A stretch of 64,000 bases of DNA, taken from positions 1 to 64,000 of the forward strand of contig NZ_MRUH01000124.1 of NCBI RefSeq assembly GCF_001922985.1, read 5' to 3'. Of the stretch, positions 56,314 to 64,000 are shown one piece after another (the first letter of the stretch is position 1; each line of letters starts with the position of its first letter). The notes under the pieces were generated by a model that was given only the letters and a program-made list of their open reading frames with translations, did no database searches and was not told the origin of the DNA. The translations under genes were made by a program, and so were the position numbers. Source of the DNA: Teredinibacter waterburyi. GTDB lineage: Bacteria > Pseudomonadota > Gammaproteobacteria > Pseudomonadales > Cellvibrionaceae.

Positions 56314-57810
56314 TTAGCTGGACATTCGTATCACCATAACCAAACCGACAGCGCCCAGCACGAATGTGTAGGGCAGTGCCATTATCACCATGCGTCCATA
56401 AGACAAGCGAATTAATGGTGCTAGTGCGGAGGTTAATAGAAATAGGAAGGCGGCTTGGCCGTTTGGTGTTGCGACACTGGGTAAATTGGTGCCGGTATTG
56501 ATGGCAACCGCAAGTAAGTCAAAGTGCTCGCGCGTAATATTGCCAGCATCAAGTGAGGCCTTCACTTCTGAGATATACACCGTCGCAACAAACACGTTGT
56601 CGCTAATCATCGATAAAAGCCCGTTGGCGACAAAAAACATTGGCGCTTGTAAGTTCTGATCCAAGTCCAGCAGTATCGCCGTAATCGGATGGAATAGGTG
56701 CTGGTCGTGAATAACCGCGACGATGGCGAAGAACACCACTAATAGTGAGGTAAACGGCAGCGCTTCTTCGAAGGCGTGGCCGATACGGTGCTCGTCGATA
56801 ATACCGTTAAATGCGGTTAGCAGAACGATGATCATCAAGCCAATAAGGCCAACCTCAGCTAAGTGGAAGGCTAAGCCCAGCATTAAAATAACGGCAGCAA
56901 TAGCTTGAATGCAAAGTGCTGCAACGTCTCGAGGGGTGCGCTTTGCCGATTCCTTTTGATCGAACTCCATTAGGATGGAGCGAACGGGATCGGGTAGCTG
57001 CGCGCCATAACCAAACCATTTTAACTTTTCCAACGCTAAGCAGGTGAGTAGGCCGGCGACTAAGGTTGGCATGGATACCGGTGCAACCTCTTTAAAGAAG
57101 GTAATAAAGTCCCAGCCCGCCTGCTCGGCGATAAGAAGGTTTTGCGGTTCACCGACCAGAGTACATACGCCGCCAAGTGCGGTGCCCACTGCGCCATGCA
57201 TCGTTAAGCTGCGCAAAAAAGCGCGAAAGGTATCGAGATCTTCGCGATGATGGTCGTTTACACCTGCATCTTGTGAGTGGTCGTGATCCACATGGCCGCC
57301 GGAGGCAAACCTGTGATAGACCGAATAGAAGCCAACCGAAACACTAATTAACACGGCGGTTACGGTAAGTGCATCGAGGAATGCCGAAAGTACGGCGGCG
57401 ACTAGGCTAAACAGCAGCGAGAGCAGCATTTTGGAGCGCACACCGAGAAGTATCTTGGTGAACACAAACAGCAGTAGGTCTTTCATGAAGTAGATACCCG
57501 CAACCATGAACATCAGTAGCATGATGACGGGGAAGTTAAGTTTCGCCTCTTGGTAAACCGTCTCGGGCGAGGTCATACCGAGGATAACGGCTTCGATGGC
57601 GAGCAGTCCGCCCGGCTGTAAGGGGTAACATTTCAATGCCATTGCAAGGGTGAAAATAAATTCTAGAATCAGCGCCCAGCCAGCAATAAACGGATCGAAG
57701 GCGAATAAAAAGGGGTTGATGACCAAAAAGGCGACAATGGTTTTCTTATACCAGCCGACAGATTGGCCGAGAAAGTTTTCCCCAAAGGCTGCAAATAGAT
57801 TATTAAACAT
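56314..57810 (-). CDS. nhaB: Na+/H+ antiporter NhaB
   Basis: Inner-membrane sodium/proton antiporter of 498 residues. Family-typical segments include [37 protein letters not shown]-like sequence and [24 protein letters not shown] histidine/aspartate-rich cytoplasmic loop ([19 protein letters not shown]) lies in the middle. About 11 or 12 helices are expected. It is divergent from fimL. The role in sodium export fits a marine or saline habitat, but this is inference. Confidence 0.93.
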   Translation of the reverse strand: MFNNLFAAFGENFLGQSVGWYKKTIVAFLVINPFLFAFDPFIAGWALILEFIFTLAMALKCYPLQPGGLLAIEAVILGMTSPETVYQEAKLNFPVIMLLMFMVAGIYFMKDLLLFVFTKILLGVRSKMLLSLLFSLVAAVLSAFLDALTVTAVLISVSVGFYSVYHRFASGGHVDHDHSQDAGVNDHHREDLDTFRAFLRSLTMHGAVGTALGGVCTLVGEPQNLLIAEQAGWDFITFFKEVAPVSMPTLVAGLLTCLALEKLKWFGYGAQLPDPVRSILMEFDQKESAKRTPRDVAALCIQAIAAVILMLGLAFHLAEVGLIGLMIIVLLTAFNGIIDEHRIGHAFEEALPFTSLLVVFFAIVAVIHDQHLFHPITAILLDLDQNLQAPMFFVANGLLSMISDNVFVATVYISEVKASLDAGNITREHFDLLAVAINTGTNLPSVATPNGQAAFLFLLTSALAPLIRLSYGRMVIMALPYTFVLGAVGLVMVIRMSS

Positions 57811-58231
57811 AAGGATTTCCGTTAAAAATCAGTGAATAAGCGCAACTTGTTAAACATCTATGATAGCGCAAATTTTCGGATGCCAGCGGGCCAAGTTGTA
57901 TTTCTTTGCCAATTTGGCGCAATTAACTACGAAATTCTGTGCCATATCTTGGGCTCGACGCCTAAGTTGCTTAGAGCCGTGTTGCTGTGGTGTTTTGTGC
58001 TAGCGACTTCACTTGCAGGCTGCGGCCTTTGTAATGTGCTGTCTAAGTACTGAGGTGCCGCCGTGATGGCTGAATTACGCGTGCTCAAGGGCCTGTGACA
58101 AAATCGAGATTTTGAGTTAAGGTTGCTTGGTAACTACACGAATTGTAAAGATTTTTTAGCAAAGGGTATTATACTTACCTATATCTGCGGCTTTCAGACC
58201 GTTCAACCGATAACGCTTGGGTAACATTATT
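57811..58231. other. Divergent nhaB/fimL intergenic region
   Basis: Contains the candidate fimL promoter. A 73-codon frame at 57832-58053 with a lipobox-like SLAGC is present but I do not accept it as a gene. Confidence 0.4.
58143..58172 (+). promoter_or_regulatory. Candidate sigma-70 promoter of fimL
   Basis: TTGTAA (58143-58148) and TATTAT (58167-58172) are 18 bp apart, in the right place for the fimL-nudC transcript. By-eye call. Confidence 0.45.
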
Positions 58232-59962
58232 GTGAATTCGATGGATGCAGTTAATTTTCAATCACTCAATATGGTTCGCGACGAACTTGTCGCCACAATT
58301 GATGAGTCTGCGCGCAACCTAGAAGTGTTTGTCTCGGAGCAGGAGAACGCCGAAAGCCTGCAAACCTGTATAGACGGAATTCGCCAAATCGTTGGTATTC
58401 TGCGGCTTATTCAGTTTCGTGGCGCCGGTAATCTGGCAGAAGAATTGTTGACTGCCGCTATGGAAATATCGCCAGGCAATAGCGGGAAGAACTACGACAA
58501 GCGTTTAGAGGTTATTTCGAATACCTTTTTTGTGCTTACGCGCTACCTCGAATACGTGCAACAGGCTGAGCGTTTGGTGCCGGTATTGTTAATTCCACAC
58601 ATAAATAATCTACGGGCGCTGCGTTCAGAGCAGTTGCTACCCGAAAGCCATTTCTTTCAGCTCACCCTCGACAAGCGGCTTTCCCCACCCGAATTACCGG
58701 CGATCTCGCTCGGCAATGAAAGTGTGAAGCAGTATGTGCGACGCCTTCGACAAATGTATCAGGTCGGTTTGCTCGGTTTGATGCGAGAGCGTCAAATAAA
58801 AAACTCCTTTGCAATAATGCGTAGGGCGATTATTCGCCTGCAGAGATTGAGTGGTGCAAGCAAGCCTTTAACCGAGTTGTGGTGGTTGGCCAATTTGGTG
58901 TTGGATGCTATGTCGCAACAACAGATGACGATTGTGGCGAGTCGCAAACAGTTATTTGCACGTATAGATCGCGTTATTAAGCAAGTCGAAGGTAATGCCG
59001 AAGCCGCGTTTGAAGTGTCACCACCTCGTACATTGATGAAAGAATTGGTTTACCTCGCAGCCTTGTCTGGCTCGCAAAATCCTGAGATTCGAAAAATACT
59101 AGAGATGTTCGGGCTGCAAGATTACGCCTATACCGATCGCGAATTGGGACGTGATCGCGACGCGCTTAACGGCCCTAGTGCCCACACCGTAATGTCGCTC
59201 GCCAAGGTGTTGCAAGCCGAGTTGGCGAACACCAAAAAAGTGTTGGAAAATGCCGCCCAAAGCAGTAGCCAGAAAGTCGAAGAGCTCGATGAGTTTATCT
59301 CCAACCTTAGTAAGGTCGCGGAAATATTGTCGGTTGTCGGTCTTGTCTCCCCCAGTAATATTTTGAAAGAAGAAATTAAACGTATCCAGCTTTGGAAATT
59401 AGAAGACGACGGCCCAGATGTGGGTGAGTTATCAGAGGTAGCAAGTACCTTGTTGTATCTCGAAAGCGCCGTATCAACCCTCGAAAACGCTAAGCTCTCA
59501 GATGAGCGCTTAGAGCTGGCGAATAAAATCGCCCAGTCAGAAATTGTGGCCTCGGGCGAACTGGCCGAAGCTGGGCGTATCGTAATAGAAGAGTGCCAAG
59601 CGGGAATTGCCTTGACCAAACGCGCACTTACATCCTTTTCCGACTCTAACTTTGACTCTGGACATATCCGCAATATTGCCAAAACTCTGAACACCGTGCG
59701 CGGCGGTATGATTATGCTGAAACGAGAGCGCGCAGCTTTGGTTTTGGGGCGTTGTGTCGATTTTGTTGATCAAGTCTTAATGGATCAAGATCCGCCACCG
59801 GCATTAAAGGAGTTGCTGGAAACATTCGCCGATGCGGTTGTTTCTGTCGAGTACTATCTTGATTCGGCATCCGGTTCATCGTTAGCTATGGATGAAACCG
59901 TATTAAAAGTGGCGGAAGAGAGCCTCGAGGTACTCGGCCACGCGGTTTATGGTAGCGATTAG
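58232..59962 (+). CDS. fimL: FimL, Hpt-domain regulator of twitching motility (ChpA N-terminal homologue)
   Basis: A cytoplasmic, almost entirely helical protein of 576 residues. The opening LNMVRDELVATIDES and the repeated helical bundles match FimL, which resembles the N-terminal part of the ChpA histidine kinase but lacks its catalytic domains. In Pseudomonas, FimL affects cAMP levels and type IV pilus function. The gene order nhaB, fimL, nudC supports the assignment. GTG 58232 is used; the frame extends to TTG 58217 and an ATG at 58241 is also possible. Overlaps nudC by one base. Confidence 0.85.
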   Translation: MNSMDAVNFQSLNMVRDELVATIDESARNLEVFVSEQENAESLQTCIDGIRQIVGILRLIQFRGAGNLAEELLTAAMEISPGNSGKNYDKRLEVISNTFFVLTRYLEYVQQAERLVPVLLIPHINNLRALRSEQLLPESHFFQLTLDKRLSPPELPAISLGNESVKQYVRRLRQMYQVGLLGLMRERQIKNSFAIMRRAIIRLQRLSGASKPLTELWWLANLVLDAMSQQQMTIVASRKQLFARIDRVIKQVEGNAEAAFEVSPPRTLMKELVYLAALSGSQNPEIRKILEMFGLQDYAYTDRELGRDRDALNGPSAHTVMSLAKVLQAELANTKKVLENAAQSSSQKVEELDEFISNLSKVAEILSVVGLVSPSNILKEEIKRIQLWKLEDDGPDVGELSEVASTLLYLESAVSTLENAKLSDERLELANKIAQSEIVASGELAEAGRIVIEECQAGIALTKRALTSFSDSNFDSGHIRNIAKTLNTVRGGMIMLKRERAALVLGRCVDFVDQVLMDQDPPPALKELLETFADAVVSVEYYLDSASGSSLAMDETVLKVAEESLEVLGHAVYGSD

Positions 59963-60837
59963 TGACTTCCACCTATGACGCTACCTCTTTGGCCGTGCAG
60001 CCAAATAGTCAGTATCTTATCGTGTGTGGCAGCTATTTTTGGCAGTCGCCAAAGTTAAAACGTGCAATTTCGGCTAGTGTGCTCGAAGGGAAAGACCTAG
60101 CGCTTTCAATAAACTGTTTGCCTTGGGTTGATGAGCGAGATCTTGCTCAAACACCTTATGCTGAATGTTCGCGATTGCACTTAGCCCATTTAAACGAGAC
60201 GCCACTCGCGATTGCGCTAGTTGAAAATCTCGAAACAGATTTAAGTGTCGATGAAGATTGGATCCCGTTACGTTCGCTTTTAGGTTGTTTGGCAGAGCCT
60301 GAATTTCAGCTCTGTGGTCGCGCCGTTCAATTGCGTCGTTGGTATTTAGATCATCGATTTTGCGGTCGTTGTGGAGCGCAAACAGAGATTGACGAAATAG
60401 AGCGATGCAGAACCTGTCACCACTGTCGCTTACAAACGTACCCACGACTTTCACCCTGTGTCATAGGTCTTATTGTACGTGGCGAAGAGTGCCTACTTGC
60501 TCGGGGCGCTAAGCACCCCGACGGTATGTTCAGTACGCTCGCCGGTTTTATCGAGCCGGGCGAAACCGCAGAGCAGGCTTTTGTGCGAGAAACCATGGAA
60601 GAGGTCGGCATTGTAGTGAATAACCTACGCTACGTGGGTTCGCAGCCGTGGCCTTTTCCAAGTCAGCTAATGATCGGTTTTGTTGCAGATTATGTCTCTG
60701 GAGAGATTTGTGTAGATGACAATGAGATTATCGAAGCGGCTTGGTTTCGCTACGATCAGTTGCCTCGCATTCCTCCGCAGAGTACCATCGCTGGCGAAAT
60801 CATCCGAAATTTTCAGCAGCAGATGGCAGAGCTTTAG
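59962..60837 (+). CDS. nudC: NADH pyrophosphatase/NAD-cap RNA decapping NudC
   Basis: Nudix hydrolase of 291 residues that cleaves NADH and NAD-capped RNA. The zinc ribbon is CGRCGAQTEID with ERCRTCHHC, and the Nudix box is GFIEPGETAEQAFVRETMEE followed by VG. The start is a GTG that overlaps the fimL stop (TAGTG). In pseudomonads this gene also follows fimL. Confidence 0.93.
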   Translation: MTSTYDATSLAVQPNSQYLIVCGSYFWQSPKLKRAISASVLEGKDLALSINCLPWVDERDLAQTPYAECSRLHLAHLNETPLAIALVENLETDLSVDEDWIPLRSLLGCLAEPEFQLCGRAVQLRRWYLDHRFCGRCGAQTEIDEIERCRTCHHCRLQTYPRLSPCVIGLIVRGEECLLARGAKHPDGMFSTLAGFIEPGETAEQAFVRETMEEVGIVVNNLRYVGSQPWPFPSQLMIGFVADYVSGEICVDDNEIIEAAWFRYDQLPRIPPQSTIAGEIIRNFQQQMAEL

Positions 60838-60925
60838 TAGTAAACACTTTGAAGTTTTGGGCCTTCGATTAATCGCATTCGAACCGCTTAACTTACACGC
60901 GTAGTTTAAGATTTTAGGACCCGAT

Positions 60926-61582
60926 ATGTTATACACCGCCTTTGCAGGCATTACGATTATTTTTGCCTTAGTGGCTGTTGCGCTAGGTTTGCGGCTTGTT
61001 GCCCGTGCTGGGTGGTTTATGAGCTGGTTGCGGGGCACGATGGGGTTGCTGCTGATCACGCTTGCGGTACTTTTCGCACTTACCGCCATGGATATGTTTA
61101 GCTACCGTCAGTTAACTAAAAATAAAATTCTCGCAACCTTGAGTTTTAGTGAGGTAGAAAACCAACATTACTCGGCTACCTTGGTGTTGATCCGCGACGG
61201 CAGTGAGCAAACCTTTGATTTGCGCGGCGATCAATGGCAGATCGATGCGCGAATCATAAAGTGGTCGGGGTTGATCGAGCAGTTTGGTGCTAAACCGGGT
61301 TATCGTTTTGACCGCTTAAGTGGTCGTTATTATTCGCTCGAAGATGAATACCGCAAACCCAGAACGCTTCATCAGCTCAGTAGCAGTGAATACTGGGTAG
61401 ATTTCTGGGCTTGGGCGAAAGCCTATGGTGACTATGTGCCTGGCGTTGAGGCGGCTTACGGCAACGCAACCTACCTGCCGATGGCAGATGGCGCGTTGTA
61501 CGAAATCTCATTAAGCTCGACGGGCCTGCTTGCCAAGCCAATGAACGACGTTGCCGAAAAATCTGTGCGTCAATGGCAGTAG
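60926..61582 (+). CDS. Conserved membrane-anchored hypothetical protein
   Basis: A 218-residue protein with two N-terminal helices (about 5-25 and 38-58) followed by a soluble periplasmic or cytoplasmic domain ending VAEKSVRQWQ. It lies between nudC and sohB; I recall a similar hypothetical there in pseudomonads. It is sometimes labelled as a cation/multidrug efflux pump, which its length makes unlikely. No catalytic motif is visible. Confidence 0.75.
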   Translation: MLYTAFAGITIIFALVAVALGLRLVARAGWFMSWLRGTMGLLLITLAVLFALTAMDMFSYRQLTKNKILATLSFSEVENQHYSATLVLIRDGSEQTFDLRGDQWQIDARIIKWSGLIEQFGAKPGYRFDRLSGRYYSLEDEYRKPRTLHQLSSSEYWVDFWAWAKAYGDYVPGVEAAYGNATYLPMADGALYEISLSSTGLLAKPMNDVAEKSVRQWQ

Positions 61583-61642
61583 CACCCCATCCAATTTCTT
61601 TTTTCTTTATTTTTTTAATCGGTAAGTTTGGAGTACTCCCCC

Positions 61643-62740
61643 TTGGAATTTTTAAGTGAATACGGGCTGTTTTTGGCTAAAACAGTGACCTTTGTTATCG
61701 CCATTGCAGTCGTTGTCGCAATTGTTGTTGCTGCCGGAATGAAGAACCAGACACACGAAAAAGGACATCTCGAAGTCCGTAAATTAAATGAAAAGTACAA
61801 GCATATTCGAGAGGGGATTCAAGCCGTCGTTGTTGACGAGAAAACCCTAAAGGCCGAGCAGAAGCAGCAGAAAAAGGACGATAAACTAGCCGCAAAGCAG
61901 GCAAAAGTCGCTGCAAAAAAAGCCAAATCTAACGCTGATAAATCTGATGTTGACGTGCCGGGTGATAGCGACTCGTCCGATACGCGTTCGCGAATTTTTG
62001 TTATCGACTTCGATGGCGATATAAAAGCCTCTGCAACTGAAGGCTTACGCCAGGTTATTACCGGTATTCTTTCATTAGCTCAAAAAACGGATCGAGTCGT
62101 TGTACGCTTAGAAAGCCAAGGCGGCATGGTACATAGCTACGGTTTAGCGTCGAGCCAATTGGCCCGAATTACGGAGAAGGGCATCCCTTTAACCGTGTGT
62201 ATCGACAAGGTCGCTGCAAGCGGTGGCTATATGATGGCCTGTGTCGCAAATCAGATTGTTGCCGCGCCGTTCGCGATTATTGGTTCGATCGGTGTGGTTG
62301 CGCAATTACCTAACTTCCACAAGTTATTGCAAAAGAATGATATCGACTACGAATTGCTTACCGCAGGTGAATATAAGCGCACCTTGACCATGTTTGGTGA
62401 AAATACTGAAAAGGGTCGCTCTAAGTTCGTCGAAGACCTAGAAGATACCCACGAGTTATTTAAGTCATTTATTACTGAGCACCGCGGACAGGTGGACATT
62501 GATGCGGTTGCCACGGGAGAAATCTGGTTTGGTAGTCGCGCCTTGGCACAGAAGCTTGTCGATGACATTCAAACATCGGATCAGTATCTACTAGATCGCT
62601 GTGAAGAGGCGGATGTATTTGAGGTTGAGTATGTGCAGAAAAAATCATTGCAAGAAAAGCTAGGTATTGGCGTAGAGCACGCCGCAGAAAATATTCTTAC
62701 CAACCTTTTGCACAAGATGAATTTCCGCTTCTTTAGCTAG
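61643..62740 (+). CDS. sohB: Inner-membrane S49-family protease SohB
   Basis: A 365-residue serine protease of the SohB/SppA family. The start is TTG 61643 with GGAG nine bases upstream, because the encoded FLSEYGLFLAKTV matches the family N-terminus; an upstream in-frame TTG at 61628 is less likely. One N-terminal helix (FVIAIAVVVAIVVAAG) is followed by a lysine- and alanine-rich spacer (about residues 80-105). The catalytic Ser193 is in AASGGYMMA and Lys245 in GEYKRTL. It may degrade signal peptides or membrane proteins. Confidence 0.93.
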   Translation: MEFLSEYGLFLAKTVTFVIAIAVVVAIVVAAGMKNQTHEKGHLEVRKLNEKYKHIREGIQAVVVDEKTLKAEQKQQKKDDKLAAKQAKVAAKKAKSNADKSDVDVPGDSDSSDTRSRIFVIDFDGDIKASATEGLRQVITGILSLAQKTDRVVVRLESQGGMVHSYGLASSQLARITEKGIPLTVCIDKVAASGGYMMACVANQIVAAPFAIIGSIGVVAQLPNFHKLLQKNDIDYELLTAGEYKRTLTMFGENTEKGRSKFVEDLEDTHELFKSFITEHRGQVDIDAVATGEIWFGSRALAQKLVDDIQTSDQYLLDRCEEADVFEVEYVQKKSLQEKLGIGVEHAAENILTNLLHKMNFRFFS

Positions 62741-62788
62741 GTAATAATAGCGTGGTGTTTAGACGAGGCGAGGCAAGTGGTTTTGAGG

Positions 62789-63955
62789 CTAGTCTCGTCG
62801 TAACTTGTCGGAAACTGCAATAGGGTTCGGGAAGTTGAAAATAACGATGTAACTGGAAACGACAAAGCTCAATATAGCGGCGGTCTGGATTAATACCGAC
62901 GCCGCCTCACCAATAATCCCCGAAGTTGTCGCTACAAAAACAATTAATAGTGAGAATTCACTAATCTGCCCCAGGCGAAAGCCGATATCCCACGCCAAAG
63001 CCGATTTTTCACTCTGTCTTTTTAGCAGCCCGAAAAACACTACCGGCTTAAGAATCAATAGTGCAGACGCCAAGAAAATTGCCGGCAATAACACTGATGG
63101 CAACAGATCAATATTGAGACGAGCCCCCAAGCAAAAGAAGAACAGGACAAGAAAAAAGTCGCGCAAAGGTTTAAGGTTTAAGGCGATGTACTGTGCAATA
63201 GGGCTTGTGGCAATAGAAATTCCCGCAATAAAAGCGCCAATTTCCACTGATAAATGAAATGCGTGAGCTAGTTGTGCCAAACCTAGGCACCAGCCAATGG
63301 CGACTAAAAAGATATATTCATGGAAACGGTCGAACTTAGCGATGAGTGGCGTAATTACCCATTTCACCATCAAGTAGGCGCACCCTGCTAGTAATGGCAT
63401 TGCTAGCAGGGTAATACTAAGTTCAATCAGTTGTGAATCGCCTCGGCCGCCACTTAAAAGTACTAGCAAGCAAATGATTGCGAGAAAATCTTGGATTAGC
63501 AGCAAGCCGATCATTAGCTCGCCGGTATGCTTGTGATGAAGAACCGTAGTTGGTAGAAGTTTGATGCCGATAATGGTGCTGGAAAACATCGAGGCCATGG
63601 CGATCACGCCGGCTTCGGGATAACTGAAACCGAATAGTAGCCCCACGCAAAAGCCAATTGCGGCAAATGTTGCACTGCTCACTAATGCGATGCTGGTCGC
63701 GCTCTTGAGTACTGAGATTAGCGCTTTCGGTTGCATGTCTAAACCGAGCAAGAAAAGCAAAAATACAATTCCAATTTCAGAGAGGTCGGAAATCGCATTG
63801 ATATCAGTAATGGCGGAAAACCCATGGGGGCCAAGTAAAACGCCGACAACAATATAGGCGACAAGCAACGGTTGGCGTGTGTAGAGCGCAATGGATGCGA
63901 GAATGGCTGCACCACAAAAGATGAGAAAAAATGCGTTAAATATAGAGCCGTCCAT
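62789..63955 (-). CDS. CPA2-family cation:proton antiporter (KefB-like, no TrkA domain)
   Basis: Inner-membrane antiporter of 388 residues with about 11 helices. It has the family motif LSEIGIVFLLFLLGLDMQP and LIQDFLAIICLLVLL. No C-terminal TrkA-N domain is present, so regulation by glutathione conjugates as in KefB/C is unlikely. It resembles the short GerN/KefB-type antiporters. ATG 63955 is preferred over the GTG at 63958. Sodium or potassium cannot be chosen from the sequence alone. Confidence 0.87.
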   Translation of the reverse strand: MDGSIFNAFFLIFCGAAILASIALYTRQPLLVAYIVVGVLLGPHGFSAITDINAISDLSEIGIVFLLFLLGLDMQPKALISVLKSATSIALVSSATFAAIGFCVGLLFGFSYPEAGVIAMASMFSSTIIGIKLLPTTVLHHKHTGELMIGLLLIQDFLAIICLLVLLSGGRGDSQLIELSITLLAMPLLAGCAYLMVKWVITPLIAKFDRFHEYIFLVAIGWCLGLAQLAHAFHLSVEIGAFIAGISIATSPIAQYIALNLKPLRDFFLVLFFFCLGARLNIDLLPSVLLPAIFLASALLILKPVVFFGLLKRQSEKSALAWDIGFRLGQISEFSLLIVFVATTSGIIGEAASVLIQTAAILSFVVSSYIVIFNFPNPIAVSDKLRRD

Positions 63956-64000
63956 CACCGTGCCTATTGCTGATAAATGAGGGTAGAGCTAAAAACCCTG

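Noticed and set aside
57832-58053. 73-codon frame with a lipobox-like SLAGC upstream of fimL
   Set aside because: It lacks a ribosome-binding site, has no credible signal peptide start and lies in a divergent promoter region.

Overview
The window reads as chromosomal DNA of a marine-type gammaproteobacterium, most likely a Cellvibrionales member (Teredinibacter/Saccharophagus/Simiduia-like). I infer this from gene order as I remember it, not from a search. Several blocks follow pseudomonad order: thioredoxin-like/cysH/thrH, PilZ/lolCDE, comEC/exbBD/lpxK/kdsB/ptp/murB, gacA/uvrC/pgsA/tRNA, mltD/gloB/methyltransferase/rnhA/dnaQ, and nhaB/fimL/nudC/sohB. The coding style and the assimilatory APS reductase fit the same group.

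Layout. 1-5.1 kb: sulfate assimilation (cysH and a cut-off thioredoxin-fold protein), thrH, a small Rieske ferredoxin, a GNAT protein and an unrecognised membrane protein. 5.1-11.0 kb: a minus-strand housekeeping block (roxA, purB, hflD, mnmA, a BamE-like exported protein, a PilZ protein). 11.1-14.5 kb: the LolCDE lipoprotein exporter. 15.3-22.6 kb: comEC, an ExbB/ExbD pair, then a tightly packed envelope operon (lpxK, kdsB, a low-molecular-weight phosphatase, murB). 22.9-26.5 kb: gacA, uvrC, pgsA, tRNA-Cys and tRNA-Leu.

26.5-31.8 kb is the accessory part. It lies directly after tRNA-Leu and looks AT-richer by eye. It holds a gene decayed by stops and a frameshift, a tiny ORF made of 18-bp repeats, a SUKH (SMI1/KNR4) protein, a frameshifted gene at an A7 run, and a truncated IS200/REP-associated tyrosine transposase. 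Two unrecognised genes follow; each is followed by a similar repeat, and the pair is bounded by an exact 29-bp direct repeat. This is the most interesting stretch of the window.

31.8-49.5 kb: a large hybrid sensor kinase, a patatin-like protein with a membrane domain inside its catalytic region, a retropepsin-like protein, then a peptide-use group (an M2-family peptidase lipoprotein, a POT transporter, and an Opp ABC system with two tandem binding proteins and a fused OppD-OppF ATPase). 49.8-64 kb: an HDOD-GAF protein, mltD, gloB, a methyltransferase, rnhA, dnaQ, nhaB, fimL, nudC, a membrane protein, sohB and a CPA2 antiporter. Convergent pairs are separated by clear hairpin terminators at about 40.77, 51.27 and 56.27 kb.

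Most genes are ordinary core genes. No complete new system is demonstrated. The best candidates for something undescribed are the repeat-bounded two-gene cassette at 29.4-31.1 kb, including a 45-codon ORF coupled to its second gene, and the 18-bp LRN-coding repeats.
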